From positions 3,472,001 through 3,536,000 of the forward strand of contig NZ_JBEJGX010000003.1 of assembly GCF_040253635.1 (NCBI RefSeq): a DNA stretch of 64,000 nt. Direction: 5' to 3'. The position numbers and the translations under genes were made by a program. The notes below the pieces were generated by a model that worked only from the letters and a program-made list of their open reading frames with translations, did not search any database and was not told where the DNA came from. This DNA comes from Streptomyces sp. Edi2. Its GTDB lineage: Bacteria; Actinomycetota; Actinomycetes; Streptomycetales; Streptomycetaceae. This document shows positions 52,693-62,238 of this stretch, piece after piece (the stretch's first letter is position 1; every line of letters starts with the position of its first letter).

Positions 52693-53913
52693 ATGCCCGA
52701 AGCCGTGATCGTCTCAGCCGCCCGCTCCCCGATCGGCCGCGCCTTCAAGGGTTCGCTCAAGGATCTGCGGCCGGACGACCTGACCGCGAAGATCATCGAG
52801 ACCGCCCTCGCCAAGGTCCCCGAGCTGGACCCCAAGGACATCGACGACCTGATGCTCGGCTGCGGCCTCCCCGGCGGCGAGCAGGGCCACAACCTCGGCC
52901 GCATCGTGGCCGTCCAGATGGGGATGGACCACCTCCCGGGCTGCACCATCACCCGTTACTGTTCCTCCTCCCTCCAGACGACCCGCATGGCGCTGCACGC
53001 CATCAAGGCCGGCGAGGGCGATGTCTTCATCTCGGCCGGCGTCGAGACCGTCTCGCGCAGCGTCAAGGGCAGCTCCGACGGCCTGCCGGACACCCACAAC
53101 CCGCTCTTCGCCGACGCCGAGGCCCGCACCGCGGCGCGCGCCGAGCAGGAGGGCGCCGACTGGCACGACCCGCGCGAGGACGGCCTGATCCCGGACGCGT
53201 ACATCTCCATGGGTCAGACCGCGGAGAACCTCGCCCGCCTCAAGGGCGTCACCCGCCAGGACATGGACGAGTTCGGCGTGCGTTCCCAGAACCTCGCCGA
53301 GAAGGCGATCAACGACGGTTTCTGGGAGCGGGAGATCACCCCGGTCACGCTGCCGGACGGCACGGTCGTCGCCAAGGACGACGGCCCCCGCGCCGGCGTC
53401 ACCGTCGAGGGCGTCTCCGGCCTCAAGCCGGTCTTCCGCCCCGACGGCCTGGTGACCGCCGGCAACTGCTGCCCGCTGAACGACGGTGCCGCGGCGCTGG
53501 TCATCATGTCCGACATCAAGGCGCGCGAGCTGGGCCTGACCCCGCTGGCCCGGATCGTCTCCACCGGCGTCTCCGGCCTCTCCCCCGAGATCATGGGTTA
53601 CGGCCCGGTCGAGGCCAGCAAGCAGGCGCTGCGGCGGGCCGGCCTCTCGGTCTCCGACATCGACCTGGTCGAGATCAACGAGGCGTTCGCCGCCCAGGTG
53701 ATCCCGTCCTACCGCGACTTGGGCATCGACCTGGACCGCCTGAACGTCAACGGCGGCGCCATCGCCGTCGGCCACCCCTTCGGCATGACCGGCGCCCGCA
53801 TCACCGGCACGCTCATCAACTCCCTCCAGTGGCACGACAAGCAGTTCGGCCTGGAGACGATGTGCGTCGGCGGCGGCCAGGGCATGGCGATGGTCATCGA
53901 GCGGCTGAGCTGA
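52693..53913 (+). CDS. Acetyl-CoA acetyltransferase (thiolase)
   Basis: A 406-aa thiolase. Nucleophile Cys90 in [10 protein letters not shown], the NEAFAAQV block, His in [16 protein letters not shown] and the second Cys in [11 protein letters not shown]. Either fatty acid degradation or synthesis of acetoacetyl-CoA is possible. ggag 7 bases upstream of ATG 52693; the GTG at 52690 is less likely. The end of the gene lies inside the first copy of a long direct repeat. Confidence 0.95.
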   Translation: MPEAVIVSAARSPIGRAFKGSLKDLRPDDLTAKIIETALAKVPELDPKDIDDLMLGCGLPGGEQGHNLGRIVAVQMGMDHLPGCTITRYCSSSLQTTRMALHAIKAGEGDVFISAGVETVSRSVKGSSDGLPDTHNPLFADAEARTAARAEQEGADWHDPREDGLIPDAYISMGQTAENLARLKGVTRQDMDEFGVRSQNLAEKAINDGFWEREITPVTLPDGTVVAKDDGPRAGVTVEGVSGLKPVFRPDGLVTAGNCCPLNDGAAALVIMSDIKARELGLTPLARIVSTGVSGLSPEIMGYGPVEASKQALRRAGLSVSDIDLVEINEAFAAQVIPSYRDLGIDLDRLNVNGGAIAVGHPFGMTGARITGTLINSLQWHDKQFGLETMCVGGGQGMAMVIERLS

Positions 53914-54097
53914 GCTGTAGCGGAGGGTGGAGGTCGGGTGCGAGGAACGAGTACCCGGCATCCGCCCGCAGCGGAAGCGAAGCTCAGCGCGACCATGAAC
54001 ACGCGCGGCTGAGCTGAGCTGAGCTGTAGCGGAGGGTCGGGCGCGAGGTACGAGTGCCCGGCACCTGCCCGCAGCGGAGGCGAAGCTCAGCGCGACC
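53905..54097 (+). repeat. Direct repeat of 84-90 bp, two copies
   Basis: Copy 1 (53905-53994) starts in the last codons of the thiolase gene; copy 2 (54014-54097) follows after 19 bases. Both start ctgagctgagctgtagcgga and end agctcagcgcgacc; copy 2 lacks 6 bases. Each copy can fold, since ctgagct at the front pairs with agctcag near the end. Possibly a duplicated terminator. Confidence 0.8.
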
Positions 54098-54297
54098 GCG
54101 ACCGCGACCACAAACCCTCCCGGCCCTCCCAGCCCCCCGGTTCGTAGCACACGGTGACGACCCGGCTCGTGCGCGAGCGCATGCGCCCGCCCTCGCGCCG
54201 CTCGCGAGGGAGCGCGACAAAACGGACCAACTACCGCCCGGCGCACACCCATCGCTGTCGCCCGGATACGGGCGGCGACATGGCGTGACCTGCGCCA

Positions 54298-54356
54298 CTC
54301 GTTAACGAGATCGCGACCCAATCTCCCCCAGGATTGTGACCAACGCCCTGGGGGAG
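54298..54356. other. Palindrome and inverted repeat in non-coding stretch
   Basis: Between thiolase and the next ORF (53914-54506) no protein gene is supported. Seen here: a perfect 12-bp palindrome ctcgttaacgag (54298-54309) and a perfect 10-bp inverted repeat ctcccccagg / cctgggggag (54323-54332 with 54347-54356, 14-base loop). Another hairpin, ccctcgcg-ccgct-cgcgaggg, lies near 54190-54210. A structured RNA or multiple regulatory sites are possible. Confidence 0.5.
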
Positions 54357-54506
54357 AGGCGTTCTTGCAGGTCAGCAGGGGTCCGTCCGGGCGAACGAGC
54401 CCCCGGCTCCCCTCCTTTTCGGTACATAGTGCACCCGGAGCGGTCGCCGACCACCGGCAGCCTGATGTAGGAAGTCGGAGAACATTCTGCTAACGGGAGT
54501 ACGCCG

Positions 54507-54620
54507 GTGAGCGAGGCGCTACCAGGAGTGATCCCGTCAGCGAGCGCATCAAGGGGGTCACCCCGGCCGAAGGCCGGGGTGAAGTCCACGTACCGATGCG
54601 CGGCCCGTGCGAAGAGGTGA
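54507..54620 (+). CDS. Short ORF (37 aa) upstream of coupling ORF
   Basis: GTG start with cgggag 8 bases before it. The peptide begins MSEALPG, is Ser/Ala/Arg-rich and ends CAARAKR. A perfect 11-bp hairpin (tcaccccggcc-gaa-ggccggggtga, 54558-54582) lies inside the frame, so translation would compete with the structure. It could be a leader peptide for the downstream genes; coding status is uncertain. Confidence 0.35.
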   Translation: MSEALPGVIPSASASRGSPRPKAGVKSTYRCAARAKR

Positions 54621-54648
54621 GGGCCGCCGAGCGAAGTGGGGAGGACGC

Positions 54649-54756
54649 ATGAGCGAGCGTCACCCGGGGGACCCCTCGGCCACCGGCCGGGGGCGCATCC
54701 CCCATGGGTGCGCGTCTCGCCCGTGCGGGACCGAACGAAGAGAGGTTTCGGCATGA
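54649..54756 (+). CDS. Short coupling ORF (35 aa), MSER type
   Basis: ATG with ggggagga upstream; the stop overlaps the ATG of the next gene (ATGA). The peptide starts MSERHPGD and ends RREVSA, like the ORF at 1440-1577 (MSERTELR ... RSEVPA). The two ORFs also share their DNA context: atgagcgagcg at the start and cgaag.gaggt..cggcatgagcgtc at the end. Likely a translational relay; product function unknown. Confidence 0.45.
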   Translation: MSERHPGDPSATGRGRIPHGCASRPCGTERREVSA

Positions 54757-55697
54757 GCGTCACCACCCTCGTCCTGCTGCTGGCCGCGGCCGTCGCCGTG
54801 GCGCTGGGCGCCGCCGCCCTGCACACCGCCCGCGGCCTGCGCCGCCAGCTCGCCGAGCTGCACGCCGAGCTCGGCGCGGCCCGGCAGGACGCCGTCGCGG
54901 GCACCGGGACGGTGCACCCGGCCGCGGCGGCCATCCCGGCCGCCCGCGCCGCCGAGACCCCGCTCGCCGACATACGTGCCGCCGTCGCCGATGCCCTGGC
55001 CGAGGAGCGGGAACGCGAACTGGCCGAGGCCCGCGCCTTCTGGGCCGCGCAGGAGGTCAGGGACGCCGCCGACGCCCCGTCGCTGCTGGGCGGTCTCGCC
55101 GGACTCGGCGACGAACTCCTCGACGGCCGCGCCGACCAGCGCGAGCTGCCCGAGCGCCTGGATGCCGACCGGTTCGACATCCAGCCGTTCCTGCCCCGCC
55201 AGGCGGATCTCGCCGGGCTGGAGCCGCTGCTGGGCCCGGACGCGCTGGAGGCGATGGACGCGCTGGAGTCCATGGACGCCCTGGACGCGCCGGAGTTGGA
55301 GCCGGTCGAGGAGACCGAGTCCGCCGAGCTGGCCGCCGCGCGCCGGCGCCACCCCTCGCACCCCGACTTCTCCCCGTCCCCGGTGATCAGTGATCACGAG
55401 CGCACCGTCGCGCGCCTGGAGGAACTGGCGCAGCTGGCGACCCCGCTCGCGGACGTCCGCCCCGGCCCGCTGGGCACCCTGGACGTCTACGTCTTCACCG
55501 ACGGCACCACGCTCTGCCTGACCCCCGGGCAGCGCGAGACCGCGGAGCGCGTGGCCGGCGCACTGCAGGCGGGGCGCACGCCCGTACTGCTGGGCGGCTC
55601 CGGTATCTCCGGTGCCTACGCGCTGACCTTCTCCTGGGGCGAGAGCCGCGAGGAGAGCGTCTACATCCTCGCCGACCGCGTCATCGCCTCGCTCTGA
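54753..55697 (+). CDS. Membrane-anchored hypothetical protein, 314 aa
   Basis: One N-terminal span (about 4-24, TLVLLLAAAVAVALGAAALH), then a basic helical stretch (RGLRRQLAELHAELGAARQ), a long Ala/Glu-rich helical middle, an acidic segment with EAMDALESMDALDAPE, and a compact C-terminal domain (about 225-314) with VYVFTDGTTLCLTPGQRE, TPVLLGGSGISGAYALTFSWG and ILADRVIASL. The protein probably faces the cytosol or the wall from a single anchor. No known domain. gagagg upstream of ATG 54753. Confidence 0.8.
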   Translation: MSVTTLVLLLAAAVAVALGAAALHTARGLRRQLAELHAELGAARQDAVAGTGTVHPAAAAIPAARAAETPLADIRAAVADALAEERERELAEARAFWAAQEVRDAADAPSLLGGLAGLGDELLDGRADQRELPERLDADRFDIQPFLPRQADLAGLEPLLGPDALEAMDALESMDALDAPELEPVEETESAELAAARRRHPSHPDFSPSPVISDHERTVARLEELAQLATPLADVRPGPLGTLDVYVFTDGTTLCLTPGQRETAERVAGALQAGRTPVLLGGSGISGAYALTFSWGESREESVYILADRVIASL

Positions 55698-55716
55698 CCC
55701 GGCGCGGCGGTCCGCG

Positions 55717-56076
55717 TCAGCAGCGTTCCGCCGCCGCCCGGACGCATCGCACGGCCTCCGCCAGTTCGTCGGCGGGGGCCCTTTTCGCGTCAGAATCCCC
55801 CGCTGCGCCGGCCATCCGCACCGCCGCGCCGCGCAGGGCCTCGACAAGGTCGTGGCCGGCCACCGCCAGCTGGTCGCCGGCCGCGAACACCCCGGCGTCC
55901 GGCAGCTCCCGCGGGGGCTCGCCCGGCCGCTCGATCAGCTGCGCGCGGGTCGCCAACTGCCGTGCCAGCGCCAGGCCTTCGGCCGCGGCACCCTGGTGGA
56001 GCCTGCTCTGCGGCAGCGATCGGAGCCGGTCGGCGAGGGCGTCCACGGCGGTCTGCAAGGGGGTCACGTCAAGCAC
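55717..56076 (-). CDS. Hypothetical protein, 119 aa, helical
   Basis: A largely alpha-helical, Ala/Leu/Arg-rich protein (TPLQTAVDALADRLRSLPQ, LALARQLATRAQLIE, GDQLAVAGHDLVEALRG). No membrane segment or metal motif. GTG start. It converges on the 54753 gene with a 19-bp gap. No family recognised with confidence. Confidence 0.7.
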   Translation of the reverse strand: MLDVTPLQTAVDALADRLRSLPQSRLHQGAAAEGLALARQLATRAQLIERPGEPPRELPDAGVFAAGDQLAVAGHDLVEALRGAAVRMAGAAGDSDAKRAPADELAEAVRCVRAAAERC

Positions 56077-56174
56077 GCCGTGAGCCTATGCGCCACCCCG
56101 GGGTGGTTGCCAACGCCCGAACGCTCAGGCACGGTGGGCTGAAGAACCAGCATCGACCGCGTCCGGAGGCGCCG

Positions 56175-56402
56175 ATGTCTCAGCTCTTCTCAGAAGAGAC
56201 CCACCGGAACATGCTCTCCCGTATCCCGCACTGCACCGGCCGGGAAATCTCCGACTGGCTCCGCACCGTTGAGGAAGGCCCCGCTCTCTTCCGCTTCGAC
56301 GAAAAGGTCAGCTGGCTCCGTGGCGAGCACAACCTCGCCTACGGCCATGCCAAGGCAATTGTCCATGAACACGACCTCAGGCGCGCCGCGCGCAAGTTCT
56401 GA
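56175..56402 (+). CDS. DUF4287 domain protein, 75 aa
   Basis: Small single-domain protein: MLSRIPHCTGREISDWLRTV, FRFDEKVSWLRGEHNLAYG and HAKAIVHEHDLRRAARKF match the DUF4287 pattern (tGr.l.eW, h.K...WLr..hglghg.A.aiV.e.d). Ribosome site cggagg upstream of ATG 56175. Cytosolic, function unknown. Confidence 0.88.
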   Translation: MSQLFSEETHRNMLSRIPHCTGREISDWLRTVEEGPALFRFDEKVSWLRGEHNLAYGHAKAIVHEHDLRRAARKF

Positions 56403-56463
56403 TCCGCGGTGACGGGGCCCCGCCCCGGTCCGGATCGGGACACTCCTCATTCACCACGCCGAA

Positions 56464-56491
56464 GGGCCCGCGGGCATGTGCCCGCGGGCCC
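56464..56491. terminator. Terminator between convergent genes
   Basis: 11-bp perfect stem gggcccgcggg / cccgcgggccc with a 6-base loop, 60 bases after DUF4287 and 56 bases from the Bax-inhibitor gene end. Confidence 0.85.
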
Positions 56492-56546
56492 GTCGTACGG
56501 CGCAGCGGCCGCGTACGGCGCCTTGCGCGCCCGGCGTCGTCCGGGG

Positions 56547-57407
56547 TCAGTCGCCCCGGAGGATGGAGATCAGCCGGAGCATCTCCACGTAGATCCACAC
56601 CAGGGTCGTGGTCAGGCCGAACGCCGCCAGCCAGGACTCCTCGCGCGGCGCGCCGTAAGCGACACCGTCCTCGACCTGCTTGAAGTCCAGCGCCAGGAAG
56701 AGCGCGCCGAGGACCACGCCCACGATGCCGAAGACGATGCCCAGGCCGCCGCTGCGGAAGCCGAGGCCGTCGCCCCCGCTGAACACCATGAACAGGACGT
56801 TGACCATCGACAGCAGGAAGAAGCCGAGGGCCGCGATGATCACGAAGCGGGTGAACCGGGCGGTGACCCGGATGATCCGCGTCTTGTAGGCGACCAGCAT
56901 GGCGACGAACACCGCCATCGTGCCCAGCACCGCCTGCATGGGGGCGCCGTGCAGCTTCGGCAGGTCGTTGATGAAGCCGCTGAGCGCCCCGAGGAAGAGG
57001 CCCTCCAGCGCCGCGTACCCGAGGATGAGGGCGGGCGACGGCGTGCGCTTGAAGGACTGGATGACGCCCAGCACCATCGCGACCAGGGCGGCGCCGAACG
57101 CGAAGCCGAGGCTCCCGGTCAGGAACAGCCAGCCGACGGTGGCGCCCACGACGAGCGTGCCGAGCGTCATGCCGGTACGCATGACGACGTCGTCCATCGT
57201 CATCGGGCGGGTCTGCGGGCTGTACTGCGGCGGTGCCTGGGTTACCTGCTGCTGGTCCTGGGCGTAGGGGTTGCCGCCCTGCGCGTAGGGGTTGGCTCCG
57301 GCGTACGGGTTCGCGGCGGCCCCGGCCTGCGGCGGTGCGTTGAAGCCCGCGTAGCCGGTGGCGCGGCTGAACCCCCGTCGCGAGAAGACCGGGTTGCTGC
57401 TCCTCAT
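56547..57407 (-). CDS. Bax inhibitor-1 / YccA family membrane protein
   Basis: A 286-aa protein with a cytosolic N-terminal NPYAQGG-type Gln/Pro-rich region (about 25-70) and seven spans from about residue 80 (LGTLVVGATVGWLF) to the end. Family blocks: GYAALEGLFLGALSG, FLALDFKQVEDGV (the acidic pH-sensing region) and the end WLAAFGLTTTLVWIYVEMLRLI (in part). BI-1 proteins of bacteria are pH-sensitive calcium leak channels. ggagtga upstream of ATG 57407. Confidence 0.93.
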   Translation of the reverse strand: MRSSNPVFSRRGFSRATGYAGFNAPPQAGAAANPYAGANPYAQGGNPYAQDQQQVTQAPPQYSPQTRPMTMDDVVMRTGMTLGTLVVGATVGWLFLTGSLGFAFGAALVAMVLGVIQSFKRTPSPALILGYAALEGLFLGALSGFINDLPKLHGAPMQAVLGTMAVFVAMLVAYKTRIIRVTARFTRFVIIAALGFFLLSMVNVLFMVFSGGDGLGFRSGGLGIVFGIVGVVLGALFLALDFKQVEDGVAYGAPREESWLAAFGLTTTLVWIYVEMLRLISILRGD

Positions 57408-57681
57408 CTCACTCCTCCATGGCCGCCCTGCGCGGCCTCGACGGCAAGCGTAATGGCTTGGCAAAGGGGCGTCGCTAGTTCTCGAGCAGGATCTTTCCCC
57501 GAACCCGCCCGGACACCTCCTCCGTGAGGAGGACGTTCGAGAGGGCGGAGAGGTGCCCGGCGCGGGTCCGGACAGGTGGCACGCGACGGGCCGGGCGACC
57601 CTGCCGCTACACCGTCCCCCCGCCCTCGTCCCCGCCATTCCGGATATTCGATCTCGTGCCGTGCTCTTACTGTGGTCTTGC

Positions 57682-57779
57682 CGTGCTCTTGCCGTGTCCC
57701 GTCGCGCTCTTGTCGCTCTCTCATCGCTCTCTCGTCGCTCTCTTGCCGCTCTCTTGCCGCTCTCTTGTCGCCCTCTTGT
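57682..57779 (+). repeat. 11-bp minisatellite, seven perfect-length units
   Basis: Units of exactly 11 bp, consensus cgctctcttgt, run from 57703 to 57779, with two looser units before (57682-57702). Since 11 is not a multiple of 3 the region is unlikely to be coding. The rest of 57408-58136 carries no supported gene; ttgtaa at 58076 and tattct near 58101 upstream of the glycosyltransferase may belong to its promoter. Confidence 0.9.
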
Positions 57780-58136
57780 CGCCGTCGGTTGTCATCGCGT
57801 GCGGTCGCCGTGCCCGAACTGCCATTTCCGTCTGCCGCCCCGGGGACTCCCTCCCCGGACCACTTCGCACGGAATCCGATAAATGTCTGATCGCAACGGA
57901 CGTCACATGGCACGACAGGCAACCGATTCCCGGGGGGACCCGTCTTCCCTGCCGGCCGGATCCTGCCCCGGCGGGTGGATCTGCAGGGCTGACGCATGGT
58001 CAAGATCCGAACGCCGGAGTACCCCTTACCACTCTCCCGCGACTCACCGTCCGTAGCGCCATGGACGCGATCAGTTGTAATCCGGGGGTGCAGATAGGGC
58101 TATTCTGGCGGGAAACAGTAGCGAAAGAGGGTTGAG

Positions 58137-60989
58137 GTGCCTGTGCCTGACGTCTCAGTAGTCGTCATCGTCTACAACGACGCCGACCGGTTGCCGACCG
58201 CGGTTCAGTCCGTGCTGGATCAAACGCTCCGGGACGTCGAGGTGGTGATCGTCGACGACTGCAGCACCGACCGTTCTTTCGAAGTGGCGCAACGACTCGC
58301 CGCTGATCACCCAGGGCGGGCCAGAGCCTTCCAGCTGCCGGAGAACAGCGGTGGGTGCGGCGAGCCGCGCAACGCCGGCATCCAGCACACCCGGGGCCGC
58401 TACGTCATGTTCCTGGACAGCGATGACGTCCTGGAACCCAATGCGTGCCGGAATATGCTGGAGGCCGCCGAGAAAACCGGCTCCGATATCGTTTCCGGCC
58501 AGTGTGTACGACTGCACGTGGACACCCGCAATCAGAAGCGGGACGAGTGGTATTCCTGGCTGTATTCCACCACCCGGACCATTGATTCCGTAACGGAATT
58601 TCCGGACCTGTTCGTGTGGGACACCCTCTCCACCAACAAGTGCTACCGGCGTGAATTCCTCATCGAGCACAATCTCCACTTCGCCAAGGGGTTGTTCTAC
58701 GAGGACCTGCTGTTTATCGCCGATGCCTACCTCGCCGCAAAACGCATCACCCTGATCCCCAATCAGGTCTATTTCTGGAATGTCCACACGCAGGGCACCG
58801 TGAAGTCGGTGACAAACCGCCGGCACGAGATGACGAATTACGTCCACCGGCTGGAGGTCCACCGGCGGATCGACGCCATGCTGGCCGAGCGCGGGCTGAC
58901 CGAGATGAAGCTCGCCAAGGACGTCAAATTCCTCAAGCACGACCTGGTGCTGCATCTGCGGGATCTGCCGTTCCGGGACGAGGCCTACCGCCGGGAATTC
59001 GCCGAGCTCTCCCGGGAATACCTCGCCGGCGTGGCCCCCGAGGCGTACGAGCACGTCCAGCCGATACAGGCCATCTGTGCGTATCTGCTCCAGCAGGGTG
59101 ACTGGGGCAACCTGATCCCGGCGGTCGACACGCTCATCAACCGCAACAAGCTCTCCTCGCCGCTGGTCGAACACGACGGCCGGATCTACTGGTGCGGCGG
59201 CCACTTCGACGATGCGTTCGGGCGCGAGATCCTGGACGTGACCGACATCGGCTACCACGAGAAGCCGGTCAACCAGCTGTTCCTGCGCAATCAGCTCACC
59301 GGCTTCAGCGAATCCGGCCGGGCCATCTCGCTGACCGGCAAGATCACCAACCCGCTCGGTGTCATCCCGCCCGGTGCGCGGCTCAAGGCCCAGCTGGAGT
59401 TCAGCGCCCGGCGGCGCAGCCTGCAGTCCTTCCACTTCCCGGTGCAGGAGGTGCGCCACGACGGGGACGCCGTCCACTGGGAGGCCGTCGCCGACCTCAC
59501 CGCGAAGCTGCGCCCGCTGGGCATCGTCGACACCATCTGGGACGTACGGCTGCGCCTGGAGGTGGACGGCGTGCGCACCACGAGCCGGCTCACCGTCGCC
59601 GACACCGCACTGTCCGGGGCGCTGCCGGTGCGGCCGCGGCTGACCCGGATGGTCGCCGACCACCTGGAACCGCATGTCTCGGCCAAGGGGCATCTGGCAT
59701 TCCGCCTGGTCAGCGAGGGCGACAAGGCCGAGCGCGTACAGGAACTGATCACCCGCGGGGTGCACGGCAAGCCGGGGACGCTGGCCAAGACCGGCTACCG
59801 CAAGGCGAAGGCGCTGCGCGGCAAGGTCCTCTCGGGCGACAACAAGATCCGCGCCTATCACGAGGTGTTCAGCCGGCTGCCGGTCAAGAAGCGCACGGTG
59901 GTCTTCGAAAGCCACCTGGGCAAGCAGTACAGCGACAGTCCGCGGGCCCTCTACGAGGAGATGCGCCGGCAGGGCCTGGAGTTCGAGGCCATCTGGTCGT
60001 ACGCCGGGTCCCCCAAGGGCTTCCCCAAGGACGCCACGCTCGTCAAGCGCTGGTCGCTGCCCTACCTCAAGGCGCTGGCACAGGCCGAGTTCTGGGTGGA
60101 CAACCAGAGCTACCCGCTCAAGCTCACCAAGCGCCCGGAGACCACCTACCTCCAGACCTGGCACGGCTCGGCGCTGAAGAACATGGGCTTCGACCAGCCG
60201 GCGCTGAAGGCGCAGACCCGGCAGCAGCAGGAGGAGCAGCAGCGTTCGCTGGACCGCTTCGACCGGTTCCTGATCCGCTCCGAGCACGATGTGCACACCC
60301 TCGCCAGGGCCTTCCGGCTCAAGGAGAAGACGCTGCTGCGGGTGGGGTACCCGCGCAACGACGCGCTGGTGCGCGCCCGGCAGCGGGAGGCGGACCTGGG
60401 CGTGCGTGAACGCGGGCCGCTGGCAGCGAAGTTGGGCATTCCCGACGACAAGACCGTGCTGCTTTACGCGCCGACGTTCCGTAAGGCCGGCGGCCGGCAC
60501 GGGCGCTTCGAATTGCCCTTCGACGTGGAGCGTTTCGCCGACCGGTTCGGCGACCGCTATGTCCTCCTGGTGCGTTCGCACTACCTCAATCATGTGGTGC
60601 TGCCGCCGACCGTGCAGGGCCGGGTCATCGACGTATCGGCGCACCACGATGTGACCCCGGTGCTGGAGCTGGCCGACGGGCTGATCACCGACTATTCCTC
60701 GGTGATGTTCGACTATGCGCTGCTCGACCGGCCGCTGGTGTTCTTCACCTACGACTACGACGAGTATGTGCACGAGGGCCGTGGCACCTACTTCGATCTG
60801 CTGGAGCACGCACCGGGCCCGGTGGTCCGCACCGAGGACGATTTCCACCAGGCGATCAAGACCTTCGAGTCGCAGTCGTCGGAATACGCGAAGAGCCGCA
60901 AGGAATTCGTCGCCAAGTTCGGGGAATACGACCAGGGCAACGCCGCCCAGAGCATCGTCGATCAGTTTTTCGCGCAGTGGAGCCGTTGA
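58137..60989 (+). CDS. Bifunctional GT2 glycosyltransferase / CDP-glycerol:glycerophosphate-type transferase
   Basis: A 950-aa enzyme. The N-terminal GT2 domain (about 1-250) has VSVVVIVYNDADRLPTAVQS, VVIVDDCSTDRS, the metal-binding MFLDSDDVLEP and the later YEDLLFIAD. A linker of beta type (about 340-520) follows. The C-terminal part (about 590-945) is the Glyphos_transf family: FESHLGKQYSDSPRALYEEM, TYLQTWHGSALKNMG, VLLYAPTFR, LITDYSSVMFDYALLDRPL. These add glycerol- or ribitol-phosphate units. Together the two domains suggest a polymer with alternating sugar and polyol-phosphate. GTG 58137 with agaggg upstream. Confidence 0.9.
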   Translation: MPVPDVSVVVIVYNDADRLPTAVQSVLDQTLRDVEVVIVDDCSTDRSFEVAQRLAADHPGRARAFQLPENSGGCGEPRNAGIQHTRGRYVMFLDSDDVLEPNACRNMLEAAEKTGSDIVSGQCVRLHVDTRNQKRDEWYSWLYSTTRTIDSVTEFPDLFVWDTLSTNKCYRREFLIEHNLHFAKGLFYEDLLFIADAYLAAKRITLIPNQVYFWNVHTQGTVKSVTNRRHEMTNYVHRLEVHRRIDAMLAERGLTEMKLAKDVKFLKHDLVLHLRDLPFRDEAYRREFAELSREYLAGVAPEAYEHVQPIQAICAYLLQQGDWGNLIPAVDTLINRNKLSSPLVEHDGRIYWCGGHFDDAFGREILDVTDIGYHEKPVNQLFLRNQLTGFSESGRAISLTGKITNPLGVIPPGARLKAQLEFSARRRSLQSFHFPVQEVRHDGDAVHWEAVADLTAKLRPLGIVDTIWDVRLRLEVDGVRTTSRLTVADTALSGALPVRPRLTRMVADHLEPHVSAKGHLAFRLVSEGDKAERVQELITRGVHGKPGTLAKTGYRKAKALRGKVLSGDNKIRAYHEVFSRLPVKKRTVVFESHLGKQYSDSPRALYEEMRRQGLEFEAIWSYAGSPKGFPKDATLVKRWSLPYLKALAQAEFWVDNQSYPLKLTKRPETTYLQTWHGSALKNMGFDQPALKAQTRQQQEEQQRSLDRFDRFLIRSEHDVHTLARAFRLKEKTLLRVGYPRNDALVRARQREADLGVRERGPLAAKLGIPDDKTVLLYAPTFRKAGGRHGRFELPFDVERFADRFGDRYVLLVRSHYLNHVVLPPTVQGRVIDVSAHHDVTPVLELADGLITDYSSVMFDYALLDRPLVFFTYDYDEYVHEGRGTYFDLLEHAPGPVVRTEDDFHQAIKTFESQSSEYAKSRKEFVAKFGEYDQGNAAQSIVDQFFAQWSR

Positions 60990-62158
60990 TGACCGAGTCG
61001 TACGCAGCCGAGCCGCGGGACATCTTCTTCGTCTCCAACAGCGTCAACGAGGTGGGTGGCGTCACCAGTTGGTCGCACCAGCTGGCGCGCCTGTTCAGCG
61101 AGCGGGGCCACCGGGTGCACCTCGTCGGCGTGGTGCCGCCCCCCGAGGGGCGGGTCCACGAGCTGGCGGCCGACCTGCCGTTCAAGACCACCACGCTCTA
61201 CTCCCAGCACCCGCCGTCCGTCCGCCCCCTTCGAGGCCTCAAGGGCAAGCTCAACGTCGTCGAGCAGCGCCGCCACGCCGCCCGCGAGGCCGGTATGCGG
61301 GAGCAGGCGGCCAAGATGAGCGCGCTGTTCCGGGCGGCGAAGCCGGGCGGCGTGGTGATCGTCACGCAGGTGTGGGCGATGGAGTGGGTGGCACTGGCCG
61401 ACACCGCCGGTCTGAGCGTGATCGGTATGAGCCATGAATCCTTCGAAACCTGCCGTAGGTCGTCCCGCTTCGGCCGGGTCAAGCGGTTTTACGCGGATGT
61501 CGACCGGATGCTGACGCTCACCCGGGAGGACGCCGACCGCTGGATCCGCCAGCGGATGGACAATGTCGGCTTCATGCCGAACCCGCTGCCCTTCTTCCCG
61601 GAAGTCCCCTCCGACCGCTCCCGCAAGCATGTGGTCAGCATCGGCCGGCTCCACGAGGAGAAGGGCGTGGACATGCTGCTGGAGGCCTGGGCCAAGGTCG
61701 CGCCGCAGCACCCCGACTGGACGCTGCGGGTCTACGGCTCCGGCGAGGAAGAGGAGGCGCTGCGCAAGCAGGCCGCGGACCTGGGGATCGCGGACACGGT
61801 CGCCTGGATGGGCCGGACGGCCGATGTGCCGGGCGCACTGCGGGAGAGCGCGGTCTTCGCCCTCAGCTCGCGCGGCGAGGGCTTCCCGCTGGCCCCCATG
61901 GAGGCCATGGCGACGGCCGTGCCGTGTGTGGCGTTCGACGTGGCACCGGGCGTCCACGAGATCATCTCGGACGGCGTGGACGGCCTCCTCGCTCCCCCGG
62001 GCAACATCACCGAATTCGCCCGGCATCTCGACACCCTGATGTCCGACAAGGACCTCCGCGACACCATGGGCGAAGCGGCCCGGGAGAACATCCAGCGCTT
62101 CTCCACGGACGAGATCGTCGGCCGCTGGGAGAACCTGTTCACGCTGGTGGAGCGCTGA
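60989..62158 (+). CDS. GT4 family glycosyltransferase
   Basis: A 389-aa GT-B fold enzyme. N-terminal domain IFFVSNSVNEVGGVTSWSHQLARLFSERGH (parts), with the hinge around FMPNPLPF; the C-terminal nucleotide-sugar domain has SIGRLHEEKGVDMLLEAW, RVYGSGEEEEALR and the EX7E region SSRGEGFPLAPMEAMATAVP (parts). Start ATG 60989 overlaps the stop of the preceding gene (TGATG), so both act on one glycopolymer. The donor sugar is not apparent. Confidence 0.93.
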   Translation: MTESYAAEPRDIFFVSNSVNEVGGVTSWSHQLARLFSERGHRVHLVGVVPPPEGRVHELAADLPFKTTTLYSQHPPSVRPLRGLKGKLNVVEQRRHAAREAGMREQAAKMSALFRAAKPGGVVIVTQVWAMEWVALADTAGLSVIGMSHESFETCRRSSRFGRVKRFYADVDRMLTLTREDADRWIRQRMDNVGFMPNPLPFFPEVPSDRSRKHVVSIGRLHEEKGVDMLLEAWAKVAPQHPDWTLRVYGSGEEEEALRKQAADLGIADTVAWMGRTADVPGALRESAVFALSSRGEGFPLAPMEAMATAVPCVAFDVAPGVHEIISDGVDGLLAPPGNITEFARHLDTLMSDKDLRDTMGEAARENIQRFSTDEIVGRWENLFTLVER

Positions 62159-62238
62159 GGCACGGGCGCTGCCGCCCGTGAAGCGCTGACGGTGTGAAGC
62201 GCTGACGGCGTCGGGCGCCGAGCCGGCAACTGAGCGCC

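Noticed and set aside
54298..54752. Possible c-di-AMP (ydaO-type) riboswitch
   Set aside because: Considered because Streptomyces has such elements before envelope genes, but I could not find the conserved core sequences; only unrelated hairpins are visible.
58155..60848. 897-codon minus-strand open frame
   Set aside because: Antisense shadow of the glycosyltransferase, which has firm catalytic motifs.
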